Positions 9,662 through 19,213 of a DNA stretch of 64,000 nt are shown one piece after another. Both the position numbers and the translations under genes were made by a program. The stretch covers positions 111,456-175,455 of the forward strand of contig JAAVTG010000917.1 of assembly GCA_011947345.1 (NCBI GenBank), given 5' to 3'. The DNA is from Phytophthora quininea. Lineage: Eukaryota > Oomycota > Peronosporomycetes > Peronosporales > Peronosporaceae. Under the pieces are notes generated by a model that did not search any database, had not been told where the DNA came from, and saw nothing but the letters and a program-made list of their open reading frames with translations. Every line of letters begins with the position of its first letter. The stretch's first letter is position 1.

Positions 9662-10292
9662 TCAGGTGAACTGCTTCATGAACTCGGTGGCGACGATGCG
9701 GCCGCGGGCGTTGAGCGAGATCTTCATCTCGCTGATCTCCTTGTCGATGTCCTCCATGAAGGTGATGACAAAGTCGATGAGCTTGTGCTTGTACATGTTC
9801 TCGAGGTGCTGGTGCACGATGAGGAAGCTCATGTCGTAGCCCTCCACGGGAACCCGTCGCATCACGATGAACTGCTCGGCCCTCTGCATGAGAAAGCGGT
9901 TGAACTTGTGGCTCAGGATGGTCTCGATCTCGTCCGCCTTTTTGATGCTGATGCTCACGCGCGTCGAGTTGATGCTCGGCTCGATCAGACACTTTTCCTG
10001 CTCGTTGCGGCAGATCAGCACCGGGTTCAGCAGCAGCTCCTTGCTCATCCTGGCACGAGTGGTTAGATCCTGCTGCTGTATTTCCCCATACAGTTCTTAT
10101 AGTACGCACTGCAGCTCCACTTCTGGCTTGTTGTGACGCTCCACCGTCTGCGACGGAAAGTTGCGCAGACACAGCGCCGAGTCCAGCGAGCTGCGGATGG
10201 CGCTGAGGTACGGGGCGAGCGTGTTGGCCTACAGGGGGACAGAGGGGGATTAGACGTCGTAGAGAGAGAAGGAAGGCCGCTCTGCTTACCAT
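9662..10292 (-). CDS. ARPC4: Arp2/3 complex subunit 4 (p20-ARC)
   Basis: Three exons: 10292-10290 (the ATG alone), 10228-10110 and 10049-9662, with introns of 61 and 60 bp. The lengths sum to 510 nt, giving 169 residues against about 168 in animals. Recognised from the whole-protein match: [71 protein letters not shown] and a C-terminal [14 protein letters not shown]4 forms the core dimer with ARPC2 of the actin-nucleating Arp2/3 complex, which makes branched actin in the cytoplasm. Splicing of the lone start codon (ATG|GTAAGC ... TGTAG|GCC) is inferred from the correct joined frame and conserved N-terminus. No frame break is seen. Confidence 0.95.
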
Positions 10293-10399
10293 ATTCGTAG
10301 CTTCGTTCTCAGCTTGTGCAGAATCGGAAATGCACATGGATTTGAGTGACTTGGTGTTTGTATGCCATATGTACTGAAATTACGTTAGTTGAAATCTCC

Positions 10400-10480
10400 T
10401 ACGGCAACGAAAACGACGTCGACAGAGCTGTGCATGACTCTGACATTTCTCGTGAGGAAACCTTCGACACGAGCAAATAC
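10400..10480 (+). pseudogene. Aldo-keto reductase relic
   Basis: The translated stretch NENDVDRAVHDSDISREETF, then DTSKY, aligns with residues about 54-78 of the intact aldo-keto reductase that starts 280 bp downstream. No catalytic domain continues on either side. It is best read as a fragment of a former tandem copy. A separate coding-like stretch on the minus strand at about 10490-10570 (KDKENKLPLVYPSFF) is unassigned. Confidence 0.65.
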
Positions 10481-10757
10481 GGCGAAGAAGCTGGGGTAGA
10501 CCAGGGGAAGCTTGTTTTCTTTGTCCTTCATAATCACGGTGATTATGGAGGACGAGGGGTATTCAAAGCCACTGCCTGTACAAGGTACATGTCGACAAAG
10601 TCCCAGACAGAAAGCCTCAGCGCCGAAGTGCCATCGTAATCTCTCTCGATGACGGTGGTCTTCCCAGTAGAGTCTTGGATGTATTCGTTGCTCTCACCAG
10701 GTTTCATTATCTAAAAGTTTTCCTCCGCGCAAGACCAGCATTCCTCACCTCACCCCC

Positions 10758-11624
10758 ATGGCTGCATACGTCGAGTCCAAGCCTCTCCCGAGCGGCCACT
10801 CCATTCCAACGTTGGCGTTGGGCGTCTTCCAAAGCGAATCAGGCGCTGAAACATACACGTCGGTTCTGACTGCACTCCAGCTCGGCTACCGGCACATCGA
10901 CACGGCAACTGCGTACGAGAACGAAAGCGACGTGGGCAGAGCCGTCCGCGACTCTGGAATTCCCCGCGACGAGATCTTCGTCACCAGCAAGTACTATGAG
11001 ATCTCCTGGATCCCTTGGTCCACCACTGCTCACCAGCCTTGGTCTTACCAGAGAGTGGTGGACGGCGTCCGTGAGAGCAACCGCAAACTCGGACTCGGAT
11101 ACATCGATTTGTATCTACTACATGCGCCATGTGATGCCAACACCCGTGCAGAAGCCTGGAAGGCTCTTGAAGACATGCAAGCCGAAGGAATTGTTCGCGA
11201 CATCGGCGTGTCCAACTACGGTGAGGAGCACCTCAAGAAGTTGGCCACGACTTGGCGCGTCAAGCCGGCCGTGAACCAGATTGAGTTGCATCCGTGGCTG
11301 GCTCGCCCCGACACTGTCACATACTGTGAAAGCAAAGGCATCTTGCTGGAGGCGTACTCACCTCTGGCCCGCGCAGAGAAGATGGACGATCCCGTAGTCG
11401 TGGAGATCGCGAACGAGTTGAATGCAACTCAGGCGCAGGTGATGATCGCCTGGTGCCTAGCGAAGGGCTTTATCCCGTTGCCGAAGTCGGTCAAGAAGGA
11501 TCGCATCAAAAGCAACTTGGAGGCAGCGACGCTGAAATTCTCAACTGAGCAACTGGCGAAGTTGAAGGCTGTGGACGAATACTTCGTCTCGGGTTGGGAT
11601 CCGATCAAGCAGCATGTCGTGTAG
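10758..11624 (+). CDS. Aldo-keto reductase (NADPH-dependent)
   Basis: An intact 288-residue single-exon frame, usual length for the family. It contains the AKR signatures: GYRHIDTATAYENE with catalytic Asp and Tyr, the catalytic Lys in VTSKYY, the catalytic His in LYLLHAP, then VSNYGEEHLKKL, NQIELHPWL and the nucleotide-binding LPKSVKKDRIKSN. These enzymes reduce aldehydes and ketones with NADPH in the cytosol; the substrate cannot be told from sequence. The ATG context CCCCATGG is good and a pyrimidine-rich leader precedes it. A relic of a second copy lies upstream, which suggests a formerly duplicated locus. Confidence 0.93.
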   Translation: MAAYVESKPLPSGHSIPTLALGVFQSESGAETYTSVLTALQLGYRHIDTATAYENESDVGRAVRDSGIPRDEIFVTSKYYEISWIPWSTTAHQPWSYQRVVDGVRESNRKLGLGYIDLYLLHAPCDANTRAEAWKALEDMQAEGIVRDIGVSNYGEEHLKKLATTWRVKPAVNQIELHPWLARPDTVTYCESKGILLEAYSPLARAEKMDDPVVVEIANELNATQAQVMIAWCLAKGFIPLPKSVKKDRIKSNLEAATLKFSTEQLAKLKAVDEYFVSGWDPIKQHVV

Positions 11625-12753
11625 AGAGATACTGCGTACTGCAGTGCCAAATTCCAGCAAAAATGGGGCCGATTCCGGCGGAATTTTCTTTCCAGCGGAA
11701 CGGCCGATCCGCTGGCGCGAACTGCATATAATTTGAGCGGATAAATGCCCATATTCCAGCGGATTCAATCCTCCCGAATTCCGGCAGATAGCGGATTGAT
11801 CCAGCTGATTGAGCGCGAGCTGCCTTTTGAACACATAATTTCCAACGCGAACATTTTGCTTCATGAACGAATGCTATTAGACAACAATTTCGCCCTCTCT
11901 ACCAGCTACGAATACGAGGTAGCTTCGCCACTTGTCGGATGCTATTTTATCGCGAACCTGTTTCATCGATGCGTCGTCCATCTCGTCAGTTCCAGTAGCT
12001 CTTTGTGCGGCCTCCGTGTTGTCTTCTTCCCTCACACGACTATTCTGAAGCTCCTTATCGGCAAATTCAGTAGCGAATGAATTATGAATCACAAATGTGG
12101 TTTGTACGAGGCCCACCTGTGCGCCCAGCCCGTGGTTGGGCATCGATTGAGATCGGATTTTTTATGGAGCCGTAGGTCCTCTCGATGACGTTGCGTAACG
12201 AAGACGTCGTGATCAAGGAGTTCAAGGACCAGCTAGCAAGCACGATTGAGGTGGCTGCACGTTTCCGGTTTATATAACTGCTGGCGACGAACCCAAACAC
12301 CGCAACGATGTACTGCGGCATGGATGACGAGTGCAGGTTCTACTTTGTCCAGGAGTTTTTGGCGGGCAACACGGATTTCCTGTAGTTTAGCATGGCAGGT
12401 TGTCTCCCCTACAACTAAATACACGTTTGTTTTAATGCTCTCAGTCTTAACTACATTTGACGGATCGGTGAGCAGTGAAATCGTGCACTGCAAACAAAAC
12501 AGCGGAACGGACAATCCGTCGGATCATTGCAGCGGAATGGCAGTACGCAGCCTTGTTGGACTAGAACGAGTAATCCAACACATGGTGAAAGCTTTCTCAG
12601 CCGTGGAAGAAAGAAATTGATTTTCCCTTGTGGTTTGTCTTGCTTGCACATTACTTAAACTTTGGACGACTTCCTCTTGGATCCCAAGCTTGTAGGCAAA
12701 CCAATTATTTTTCTGTCTTATTATCCCACTCCACACAGTCTCGGGATTCCGAC
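11625..12753. other. Gene-poor stretch with decayed frames and GC-box-like repeats
   Basis: About 1.1 kb between the reductase and the pectin lyase. The motif TTCCAGCGGA and variants recur near 11687 and 11755, and an imperfect CAGCGGAACGGNCNATCCG occurs at about 11690 and again at about 12500 in the same orientation. Minus-strand fragments between 12080 and 12514 look coding in places but no frame is long and none is recognised. A decayed mobile element is the likeliest content. Confidence 0.4.
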
Positions 12754-13976
12754 TTAGTTCAGTGCCCCGACGCCAAAGTTGCCAGCCGCCAGCTTCAACT
12801 GCTGCGCTTGCTGCGGTTTGTAGCGAGCAATCGTGGGGTGCTTCTTCACCATCTCAATCACGTCCGTGCCGTTGAACGAGCCGAGCGGCCCGCTGTCTTC
12901 CAGCACGTTCTCTTCGCACAAGCGACCCAAATTGGTGGAGCACTCGTCGTCACCAGTCTCGACGTAGATGGCGCCTTCGTAGCCCCCACCAACGTCGGGG
13001 TCGTCGCCGTCATACAGTGGCTTCGTCACGTTCTTGAAGTAGTTGCCCTCGGCGAGTACGTACGAGTTAACACTCAGCTCCATCGAGTGGTAGGAGTTGT
13101 CCTCGAAGTAGTTGTTGGCAATGTGGGTGACCACTTGGACGCCTTCGCCACCAGCTTTCGGAAGGCGACCAGACATGGAGTGGATGTAGTTGTTGATCAT
13201 GCTGATGCCAGTGTGCTTGCCATCCAGGAGGAAAGCCCAGTAGTGGTGGCCGTCGCAGGTCTTGGAGTACTCCGTTCGGCCGTCAAAGTCGCAGTTGCTG
13301 ATCGTCATCGTGGACGCCCCAGCCCTGTCAACAGCCAGGAATTGTCGACCGATGCGAGAAATCTTCACGTGGTCGAGCCAAATGTGCTTGAGTGGCACCG
13401 TGCCGTCCGTGGTCCCCTGGATGGTGATGGCATCGCCTCCCCATACGAGATGCGCGTTGAGCCCAGTGATGTGGACGTTCTGAACAATGATGTTGTCGCC
13501 GTTCAGCGCGAGACCTTTGCCCATGATGACTCCGCTGGTGCCCACACCACGGATGGTCTTGTTGCCTTTCACATTGAGGCGATTCATGGCCGCGTTGTCG
13601 TAGGTAACTTTCACACTCGTGCCGTTGGTGCAGCCACCGGTGTTGTTTAGCGCGCCGCCCTTGAGGATAACATCCTGACTCTTAAAACTGTTGTCGAGAG
13701 CGATGCATCTGCGCATGTAGTCGGGGCGGCAACCGTCAGCGGTCGTGTTGCCCTGTAGTCCGCGGAAGTCGAAAGTCTTTGTCAATACGATCACGTGTGC
13801 TTCTGAGTCCCTTAGAAGAGCCTCCAACTCTTTGGTGGTGTTGGGATAGACTGGGAGACGTCACCACCGCCAACAGTGCCAGCACCCATGCCGATGGGGG
13901 AACCGATCTCGAAAGCATGCGCAAATTGAATTGCGAGAGAGAACGCTGCAGCGAATAGAAGCTGGCGGTAACTCAT
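12754..13976 (-). CDS. Secreted pectin lyase, polysaccharide lyase family 1 (one frame break)
   Basis: ATG 13976 opens a signal peptide (MSYRQLLFAAAFSLAIQFAH) and a short linker GSPIGMGAGTVGGGD. The frame then breaks at a run of three T on the plus strand (13831-13833), and the rest (12754-13827) is open to the stop. The mature part has the parallel beta-helix features of PL1 pectin lyases: WGGDAITIQG, HIWLDHVKISRIGRQ, the SGRLPKAGG catalytic-arginine region and a cysteine-rich core. It would cleave methyl-esterified pectin in plant walls by beta-elimination. With one base restored the total is 1,224 nt (407 residues), a normal length, so the break may be an error. A relic of a related gene lies near 43.6 kb. 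Confidence 0.88.
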
Positions 13977-14262
13977 TCTGCGAGTGTTCGACTTGGCCGG
14001 TAGTTGTAGAATGACTCCTTCCAGCAAGTGCACGCAAAAAGCAATCGGCGATGTCGTTATGCCCATACTTTCTTCACGGGATCTGCTTCCTCATCTTTAT
14101 TGAGTCAGTCGACCAATTGTACAAACCAGAAGTTGTCTTGAGATCATCTGCTTCCATTCTACAGCCAGCATAGCAGTACTGTATCACCACAGTCGCCATT
14201 CGCAATGACACTTCGGGATTACATTCCAATGACGCGGGTAGGATCTCGAACGCTTTGCTGCT

Positions 14263-15576
14263 TTACTTGCTCGAGCAAATGGATGCAGGGAGGTCAACGG
14301 TCGACTCTTTGAGCTGTTTGCTGGCAGCCTTTTGGTCCGAGTTTGCTGACACAATGCAGCAAATGGGAGCATTAGCATCGTCCTGCGAGCGGAATTTGCA
14401 GTGTCCCGACGCAATCTTGTAGAACTCTGCTCGTCGTAGCAACATGTACGCCACGCGCAGCAATTGTAAAGCCTCTTTCTGAAGATATCCAACAGAAATT
14501 GAGACTTATTAGTCGGTAGTGGAGAGATAAGTTGGTGCAAACTGCGGATACAAACCTCAAGGGTGGGTCCAGCGGTGAACACGTCGAGACCGAGCAGCAA
14601 GCCGGTGCCAAAATCGCATTCGTCGCTGGCAATTGTGGCTCGGGTGATGAGTTCGCTCAAACGTTTGCGCGCTTGACGAGCCGGCCTGCTTCCTGCTTTG
14701 CTTTTCACTTGTCGTAGCAGGTCTTCAAGGTCTTCTCCAGTCGTAGGAAGCTCACGATATCCCGTGTTGGTTTTGGCGTTCACCGGGACTACAATTCCCA
14801 ACCCATGTAGCGACTCCGCGACGATGTCCTTGGCTCTCTTGCGTCGGGCTGTTGCTCCATAGTCGTCACTGGTGCTACTGCGATGAGCCTCGATCTTCCG
14901 GAGCAGTTCATCAGCTTTGCCTTTCCCAAGAGTCGATCGCCGAGTTTTCACTCGCGTCTCCAGTACTTGGAGAAGATTACTCCCGACGATATTGAACTTG
15001 CACTCGTGACTGTTCGCGGCCTGGACAACATACGTCGGCGCTTCGTCCGGGGCGTCTCTGAATTCATTCAAAACACCATCAGTGACCAACAAAACCAACC
15101 AAAGCAAGACATTGCTCCCTCTCTCCAACCTCAAGTATCCCCAGTGCTGCCCCACATCACTCTCAGTATCCGCCATGACGGTCGTCACCTCGGGCGGGTC
15201 AAAGAAGAATCGACCGTGAAGATGCAGCGGCTTGTCCAGCGTGAGCTTCTTGTCCGTCGTAGCCAACAGGTCAAATGGGCCGCACAGTCGAAGTCCTAAA
15301 GTGTTCACAAACGCCTCTGTAAAGGGGTCACCTTCATTAGAACCCGCAGCGTCCTAGTTGATGGCAATCGCCCTCACCGCATGGAGTTTCAGGCTGCAGC
15401 TCGTGGGCCAGCTCGACGACGGCGAAAAGGTCTCGGGACGGCTGGAAAAGGCATTTCTCCCTCAGAAACGAGCTCCACTCAGTAGTTTCTTCCTGCTCGC
15501 TCTCGATCTGGGCAAGTTTTTGCCGCTTGGGCGCTGCGCCGGCATCGTCTTGACGCCGCCGACTCGAGCGGCGCAT
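14263..15576 (-). CDS. HPF1: Histone PARylation factor 1 homologue
   Basis: Three exons: 15576-15378, 15316-14556 and 14478-14263, with introns of 61 and 77 bp showing GTGAGG...CTAAT...ACAG and GTTTGT...CTAAT...TTCAG. The sum is 1,176 nt (391 residues) with no frame break. Recognised by order and content: LGLRLCGPFDLLA, GRFFFDPPE, FRDAPDEAPTYV, GLGIVVPVNAKTNTGYRELP, SDECDFGTGLLLGLDVF and the C-terminal RSQDDAN. In animals HPF1 docks on PARP1/PARP2 and lends a glutamate (in the DECD segment, present here) that completes the active site and directs ADP-ribosylation to serine. The N-terminus is basic and nuclear-like. Two PARP genes occur at 45.6-50.4 kb. It is head-to-head with the aminopropyltransferase, 133 bp between ATGs. 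Confidence 0.88.
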
Positions 15577-15668
15577 CGTGTGGCAAAATCAAAACGGGCT
15601 CTAAATCTAATTTTAACCGTACTATTTCTAAAAATCTGATGGTTGTCGACGAAAGCTCATCCGTTGGA

Positions 15669-15685
15669 TGAGCCATTTCATTTCG
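15669..15685 (+). promoter_or_regulatory. Possible oomycete Inr/FPR core promoter
   Basis: The segment GAGCCATTTCATTTCGT, about 40 bp upstream of the aminopropyltransferase ATG, resembles the oomycete initiator-plus-flanking consensus (TCATTYBNCAWTTT-like). The assignment rests on the motif alone. Confidence 0.35.
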
Positions 15686-15709
15686 TAGATTGCCAACCGT
15701 CAAGAGACC

Positions 15710-16699
15710 ATGGCCGAGCAGAAGAAAGAGGCGATCGCCACCGAGCAGGCGGAGCTGGCTCCGATGGAGAAGTCGTTCTGGTACAAGGAGGCTCTGACCG
15801 AGGACTTGTACCTGTCAGCGGCGCTCAAGACGATCACGTTCGAGGCCAAGTCCAAGTTCCAGACCATGCAGATCATCGAGACGCACTCGTTCGGCAAGAC
15901 GCTCGTGCTGGACGGCAAGACCCAGTCGGCCAAGAAGGACGAGTCCATCTACCACGAGACGCTCGTGCACCCGGCGCTGCTGGCCCACCCGAACCCCAAG
16001 ACTGTCTACATCGGCGGCGGCGGCGAGTTCGCCACGGCCCGCGAGGTGCTCAAGCACAAGTCGGTCGAGAAGGTCGTGATGGTCGACATCGACGAGCTGG
16101 TGTGCAACATGTGCCGGAAGGAGATGCCCGAGTGGGCCGACGGTGCCTTCGAGGACCCGCGTCTCGAGGTGCACTACACGGACGCCCACGCTTTCCTTAA
16201 GCAGTACGACGGTACCTTTGACGTCATCATCATGGACATCGCCGACCCCATCGAGGCTGGCCCGGGCTACGTGCTGTACACGGAGGAGTTTTACAAGTAC
16301 GCCCAGACCAAGCTCAACAAGGGCGGATTCATGGTCACCCAGTCGGGCCCTGGCGCTGTGTACAACTGGAACGAGTGCTTCTCGGCCATCTACAGCACGC
16401 TCAAGACGTCCTTCAACACGGTGGTGCCCTACTCGGTGGACATCCCGTCCTTCGGCTGCATCTGGGCCTTCAACATGGCCACCAACGTCGACCACGATGG
16501 CGAGACTGCCGTCACGGATATCCGAGAGCGCCGCATCGCCATCACCAACAAGCTGATCGAGTCGCGTGTCAGCAAGCCGCTCAAGTTCCTGGACGGCGTG
16601 AGCCACATGGGGCTCTTTGGTCTGCCCAAGATCGTGCGCGAGGCCCTCGAGAAGGAGACGCGCGTCATCACGGTGGACAACCCCGTCTTCATGTACTAA
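15710..16699 (+). CDS. Polyamine aminopropyltransferase, ACL5/thermospermine synthase-like
   Basis: An intact 329-residue single-exon frame. Features of the spermidine-synthase fold: a small N-terminal beta domain (LVLDGKTQSAKKDESIYHE), the cofactor loop YIGGGGEFATAREVLKH, VVMVDIDE and the catalytic DIADPIEAGPGYVLYTEEFY. The DP(V/I)E.GP.Y.LYT segment followed by VTQSGPG is typical of the ACL5/thermospermine branch rather than classical spermidine synthase, whose motif reads D.SDP.GPA..L. It would transfer an aminopropyl group from decarboxylated S-adenosylmethionine to a polyamine in the cytosol. The exact product (spermidine, spermine or thermospermine) is not decidable here. Confidence 0.9.
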   Translation: MAEQKKEAIATEQAELAPMEKSFWYKEALTEDLYLSAALKTITFEAKSKFQTMQIIETHSFGKTLVLDGKTQSAKKDESIYHETLVHPALLAHPNPKTVYIGGGGEFATAREVLKHKSVEKVVMVDIDELVCNMCRKEMPEWADGAFEDPRLEVHYTDAHAFLKQYDGTFDVIIMDIADPIEAGPGYVLYTEEFYKYAQTKLNKGGFMVTQSGPGAVYNWNECFSAIYSTLKTSFNTVVPYSVDIPSFGCIWAFNMATNVDHDGETAVTDIRERRIAITNKLIESRVSKPLKFLDGVSHMGLFGLPKIVREALEKETRVITVDNPVFMY

Positions 16700-16951
16700 G
16701 AAGCCTCGAGCTGACTCTGTAAATGCCATTCTACCACACACACACACCAACGTAATCTACATCACGTCTCCCCCTGTGTGCAAACGACATAGAAGCAGAA
16801 TACATGAAGTGTTTTTGTTGCAGGAAGCATTGACTTTTTCCTCTACTACCCTCGGCCGTCCGCTGCTTGTGGCAGTTGGCGGCTCTAGCTGCTCTACTAT
16901 CAACCAAGTCCACGTGCGAACCCTCGCTGTTCTATCACCCGCTCGACACAC

Positions 16952-17933
16952 TTACGCCTCCTCCTCCTTACTCTCACCGACGCCGAAGCGCTCGTACGCA
17001 GCCACCTTCAGGTCCAGGCCCAGCTTCTTCGCCTGCTCGTCCACGAACTTGCCCACCTTGGGGTTGCCCTCCTCGATAAAGTGGTCCTGCTCCAGCAGCG
17101 TGAACTCGCCAAAGAACTTGTTCAGCCGTCCCTCGGTCATCTTGGCGACAATGTGCGCCGGCTTGCCCGAGTCCTTTACCTGGTCGGCCAGGAACGCGCG
17201 CTCCTTCTCTACTATCTCCTCGGGCACCACTTCTCGCGAGAGGAATCGGGGCTTGGCCGCCACAATGTGCATGGCGAGTCGGTGTCCAATCTCCTTCACA
17301 CCAGTGACCTGTTCCGGCGTGGCCGTCTTGGCTGGGAACTGCAGAGCCACCAGAGCGCCGGCGCGGCCAAGTCCTGGAGCCGCCGCGTTGTGCAGGTAGC
17401 TGCAGATGGTGCCGTCCTCCAGCTGGAAGTGCACGGCCCGTTTGGCGACAACGTTCTCGCCCACGACGCCCACGAGTTCGGGCACCTTTTGGGCCACGGA
17501 AGCGCCGTCAACATCGACGAGAGCCAGCTGGTCGGCCGGCAATTGGATCACTCCTGTCGCTGCGTCGGTGGCCGCCACCGCGTCCGCGATGTTGCTCACA
17601 AGCGCCTGGAACTTGTCGTTCATGGCCACAAAGTCCGTCTCGCTGTTGATCTCCACCATGGCGGCACGCAGACCGTCGGCGGCGATACTGACGCCCACAA
17701 GGCCCTCGGCAGTGGCGCGCCCCGCCTTCTTGCTGGCCGACGCGATGCCCTTCTTGCGCAACCATTCGAATGCGGCGGGAAAGTCTCCGTTGGTAGCGGC
17801 CAGCGCGTTGCGCACGTCCTTCAGCGGCGCCTGAGACTCGGCACGGAGCTTCTTGACGGCCTCGATGTCGGGCTTGTAGGTGCTGAGGCATCGCACCAGG
17901 CGAGGCGAGCGCGCGCAGCGAGATGGCGAACAT
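16952..17933 (-). CDS. TSFM: Mitochondrial elongation factor Ts
   Basis: The body (16952-17896) is continuous and carries the EF-Ts hallmarks: the N-terminal UBA-like helix bundle VKKLRAESQAPLKDVRNAL, NSETDFVAMNDKFQ, and the C-terminal HRLAMHIVAAKPRFLSRE plus GRLNKFFGEFTLLEQDHF. EF-Ts recharges EF-Tu with GTP in organelle translation. A good mitochondrial presequence start (MFAISLRALASPGA) lies at 17933 but in another frame. Joining it to the body requires removing one base between 17895 and 17933, which would give 326 residues; alternatively there is a small unrecognised exon. This break has the opposite sign from most others in the window. Confidence 0.9.
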
Positions 17934-18278
17934 GGTGCTGATACACCCTTGGCAATGGAGCAATGACAACCGCAGGGATTAAGTCAACAAACGCACTTAT
18001 ATCGACGAATGTATGTTTTGTTAAGTCAACAACAGCAATTACCTGTCGACGAAAGTGACGAGCATTGACGGCAGATGGAGCTCCTTGGCGCTCTTTCGCG
18101 CCGACGCAATGGCAGACACTTGACATCGCAACGCCGCATGGAATCCGGGAAGCTGCTGCTCACCAGTCGGACAGCAATCGTCGGGGATGTCGACGAAGTT
18201 ACAGTCAACTACAGACCGCAACAACGCTTTCATTCTCGAATTCGCCTGTCATCACCGCCACCACCGCTTCCTTTCGCA

Positions 18279-18933
18279 ATGGGCTCATACCTCTCCGTCG
18301 TCAACAACACCAACGACCACTGGACGTGCAAGATCGGCCCCGACGAGGCCGCGCTCAAGCTCGCGGGCATCGTCGTCTCCGTCATTGGTGCCGCCGCCAT
18401 AGTCATTGGCAGTGCCGGTGTGGTCACCCCGGTTGCGTCCGCCCTTGCTGCTAACGGGATCGTGCCGGTCTTCGGGGTCTCCACCAGCGCTCTAACCACC
18501 GCGACGGCAGCTGTGGCCAGCACGGTTGGTTCGGTGGCCTCCGTCACTGGTGCAGTGTCTGGCTTCGGTATCGCCGTGGCGCAGGGTGTCAACGACAACC
18601 AAATCAAGGAAGGGTACCAGAACATCGCGCCGGGTGACAAATTCCGATGGGGCAAGATGAGCCTCCCGCTTTGGCAGCAGGGCACCTGTGTGCGTACGAC
18701 TATCGTGGATGACCACCGACACGCTGTACATGCGCCCGATTTTCAGCGGCGCCACGGACAACTCCAATCTCGATCACGAAATCCAGTTCTGGATCGACAA
18801 CTTCGGTCTCGAGTCGCAGACAGTGACAGGGTCGACCGATCAGCAGCAGCAGACTCACGAGTTGGGAAAAGAAGGCGACGCTCAGATCGTTTACTTTTAC
18901 GCAAACGGCTCCAACACGTACTACGAAGACTAA
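18279..18933 (+). CDS. Putative N-myristoylated glycine/alanine-rich membrane-active protein (unknown)
   Basis: The start MGSYLSVVNN fits the N-myristoylation consensus (Gly2, Ser6). Residues about 28-105 are a long stretch rich in Ala, Gly, Val, Ser and Thr with alternating small residues (AGIVVSVIGAAAIVIGSAG and so on), suggesting membrane insertion or glycine-zipper packing. A soluble C-terminal domain follows, GYQNIAPGDKFRWGKMSLPL. The frame changes near 18,695-18,712 and continues as MTTDTLYMRPIFSGATDNSN to a stop at 18933. Going between the frames needs one base fewer or two more. Family not recognised. The gene is divergent from EF-Ts and its end is 41 bp from the convergent small secreted protein. 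Confidence 0.6.
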
Positions 18934-18973
18934 GAAAGCACTTGGGGCGCCATTAGCGATCAACTTTTGTGAA

Positions 18974-19213
18974 CTAGTTTTCTTTGATTTTGAAGACAGC
19001 TACGTAACCTTTATCGTTCACAAAGTTTCGTTCAGTGCCGTACGGAGACACAAACATCGAGCGGATGTTGTATGTAGCTCTGAGATTTCTGTAAAAAAAA
19101 GAGTGTGAGCGTTCGCACTGGTTGGCCTCAGTGCATGGACGACGATCGTCAGCAGCGCCCACTAGGCCCACTGCCAACACCGCGGCGATGAGGAAAACAC
19201 AGGAAAGCGTCAT
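18974..19213 (-). CDS. Small secreted protein with an RNLR sequence
   Basis: From ATG 19213 the frame gives 79 residues: a strong signal peptide (MTLSCVFLIAAVLAVGLVGA), then a short cysteine-containing segment (RRPCTEANQCERSHSFF) and RNLR at residues 42-45, inside the positional window of oomycete RXLR effectors. There is no dEER motif and the protein is short, so the match may be chance. A T8ACAG tract immediately before RNLR looks like an intron 3' end; if an upstream donor is used, the N-terminal part would change. The frame is open further upstream, but the signal peptide supports this start. Function unknown. Confidence 0.45.
   Translation of the reverse strand: MTLSCVFLIAAVLAVGLVGAADDRRPCTEANQCERSHSFFYRNLRATYNIRSMFVSPYGTERNFVNDKGYVAVFKIKEN

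Noticed and set aside
15815..16750. 311-codon antisense frame opposite the aminopropyltransferase
   Set aside because: Shadow of a strongly biased GC-rich coding strand; no domain.
17508..17969. 153-codon alternative frame carrying the EF-Ts presequence
   Set aside because: Only its first 14 or so residues look like a presequence; the rest is the out-of-frame EF-Ts body.
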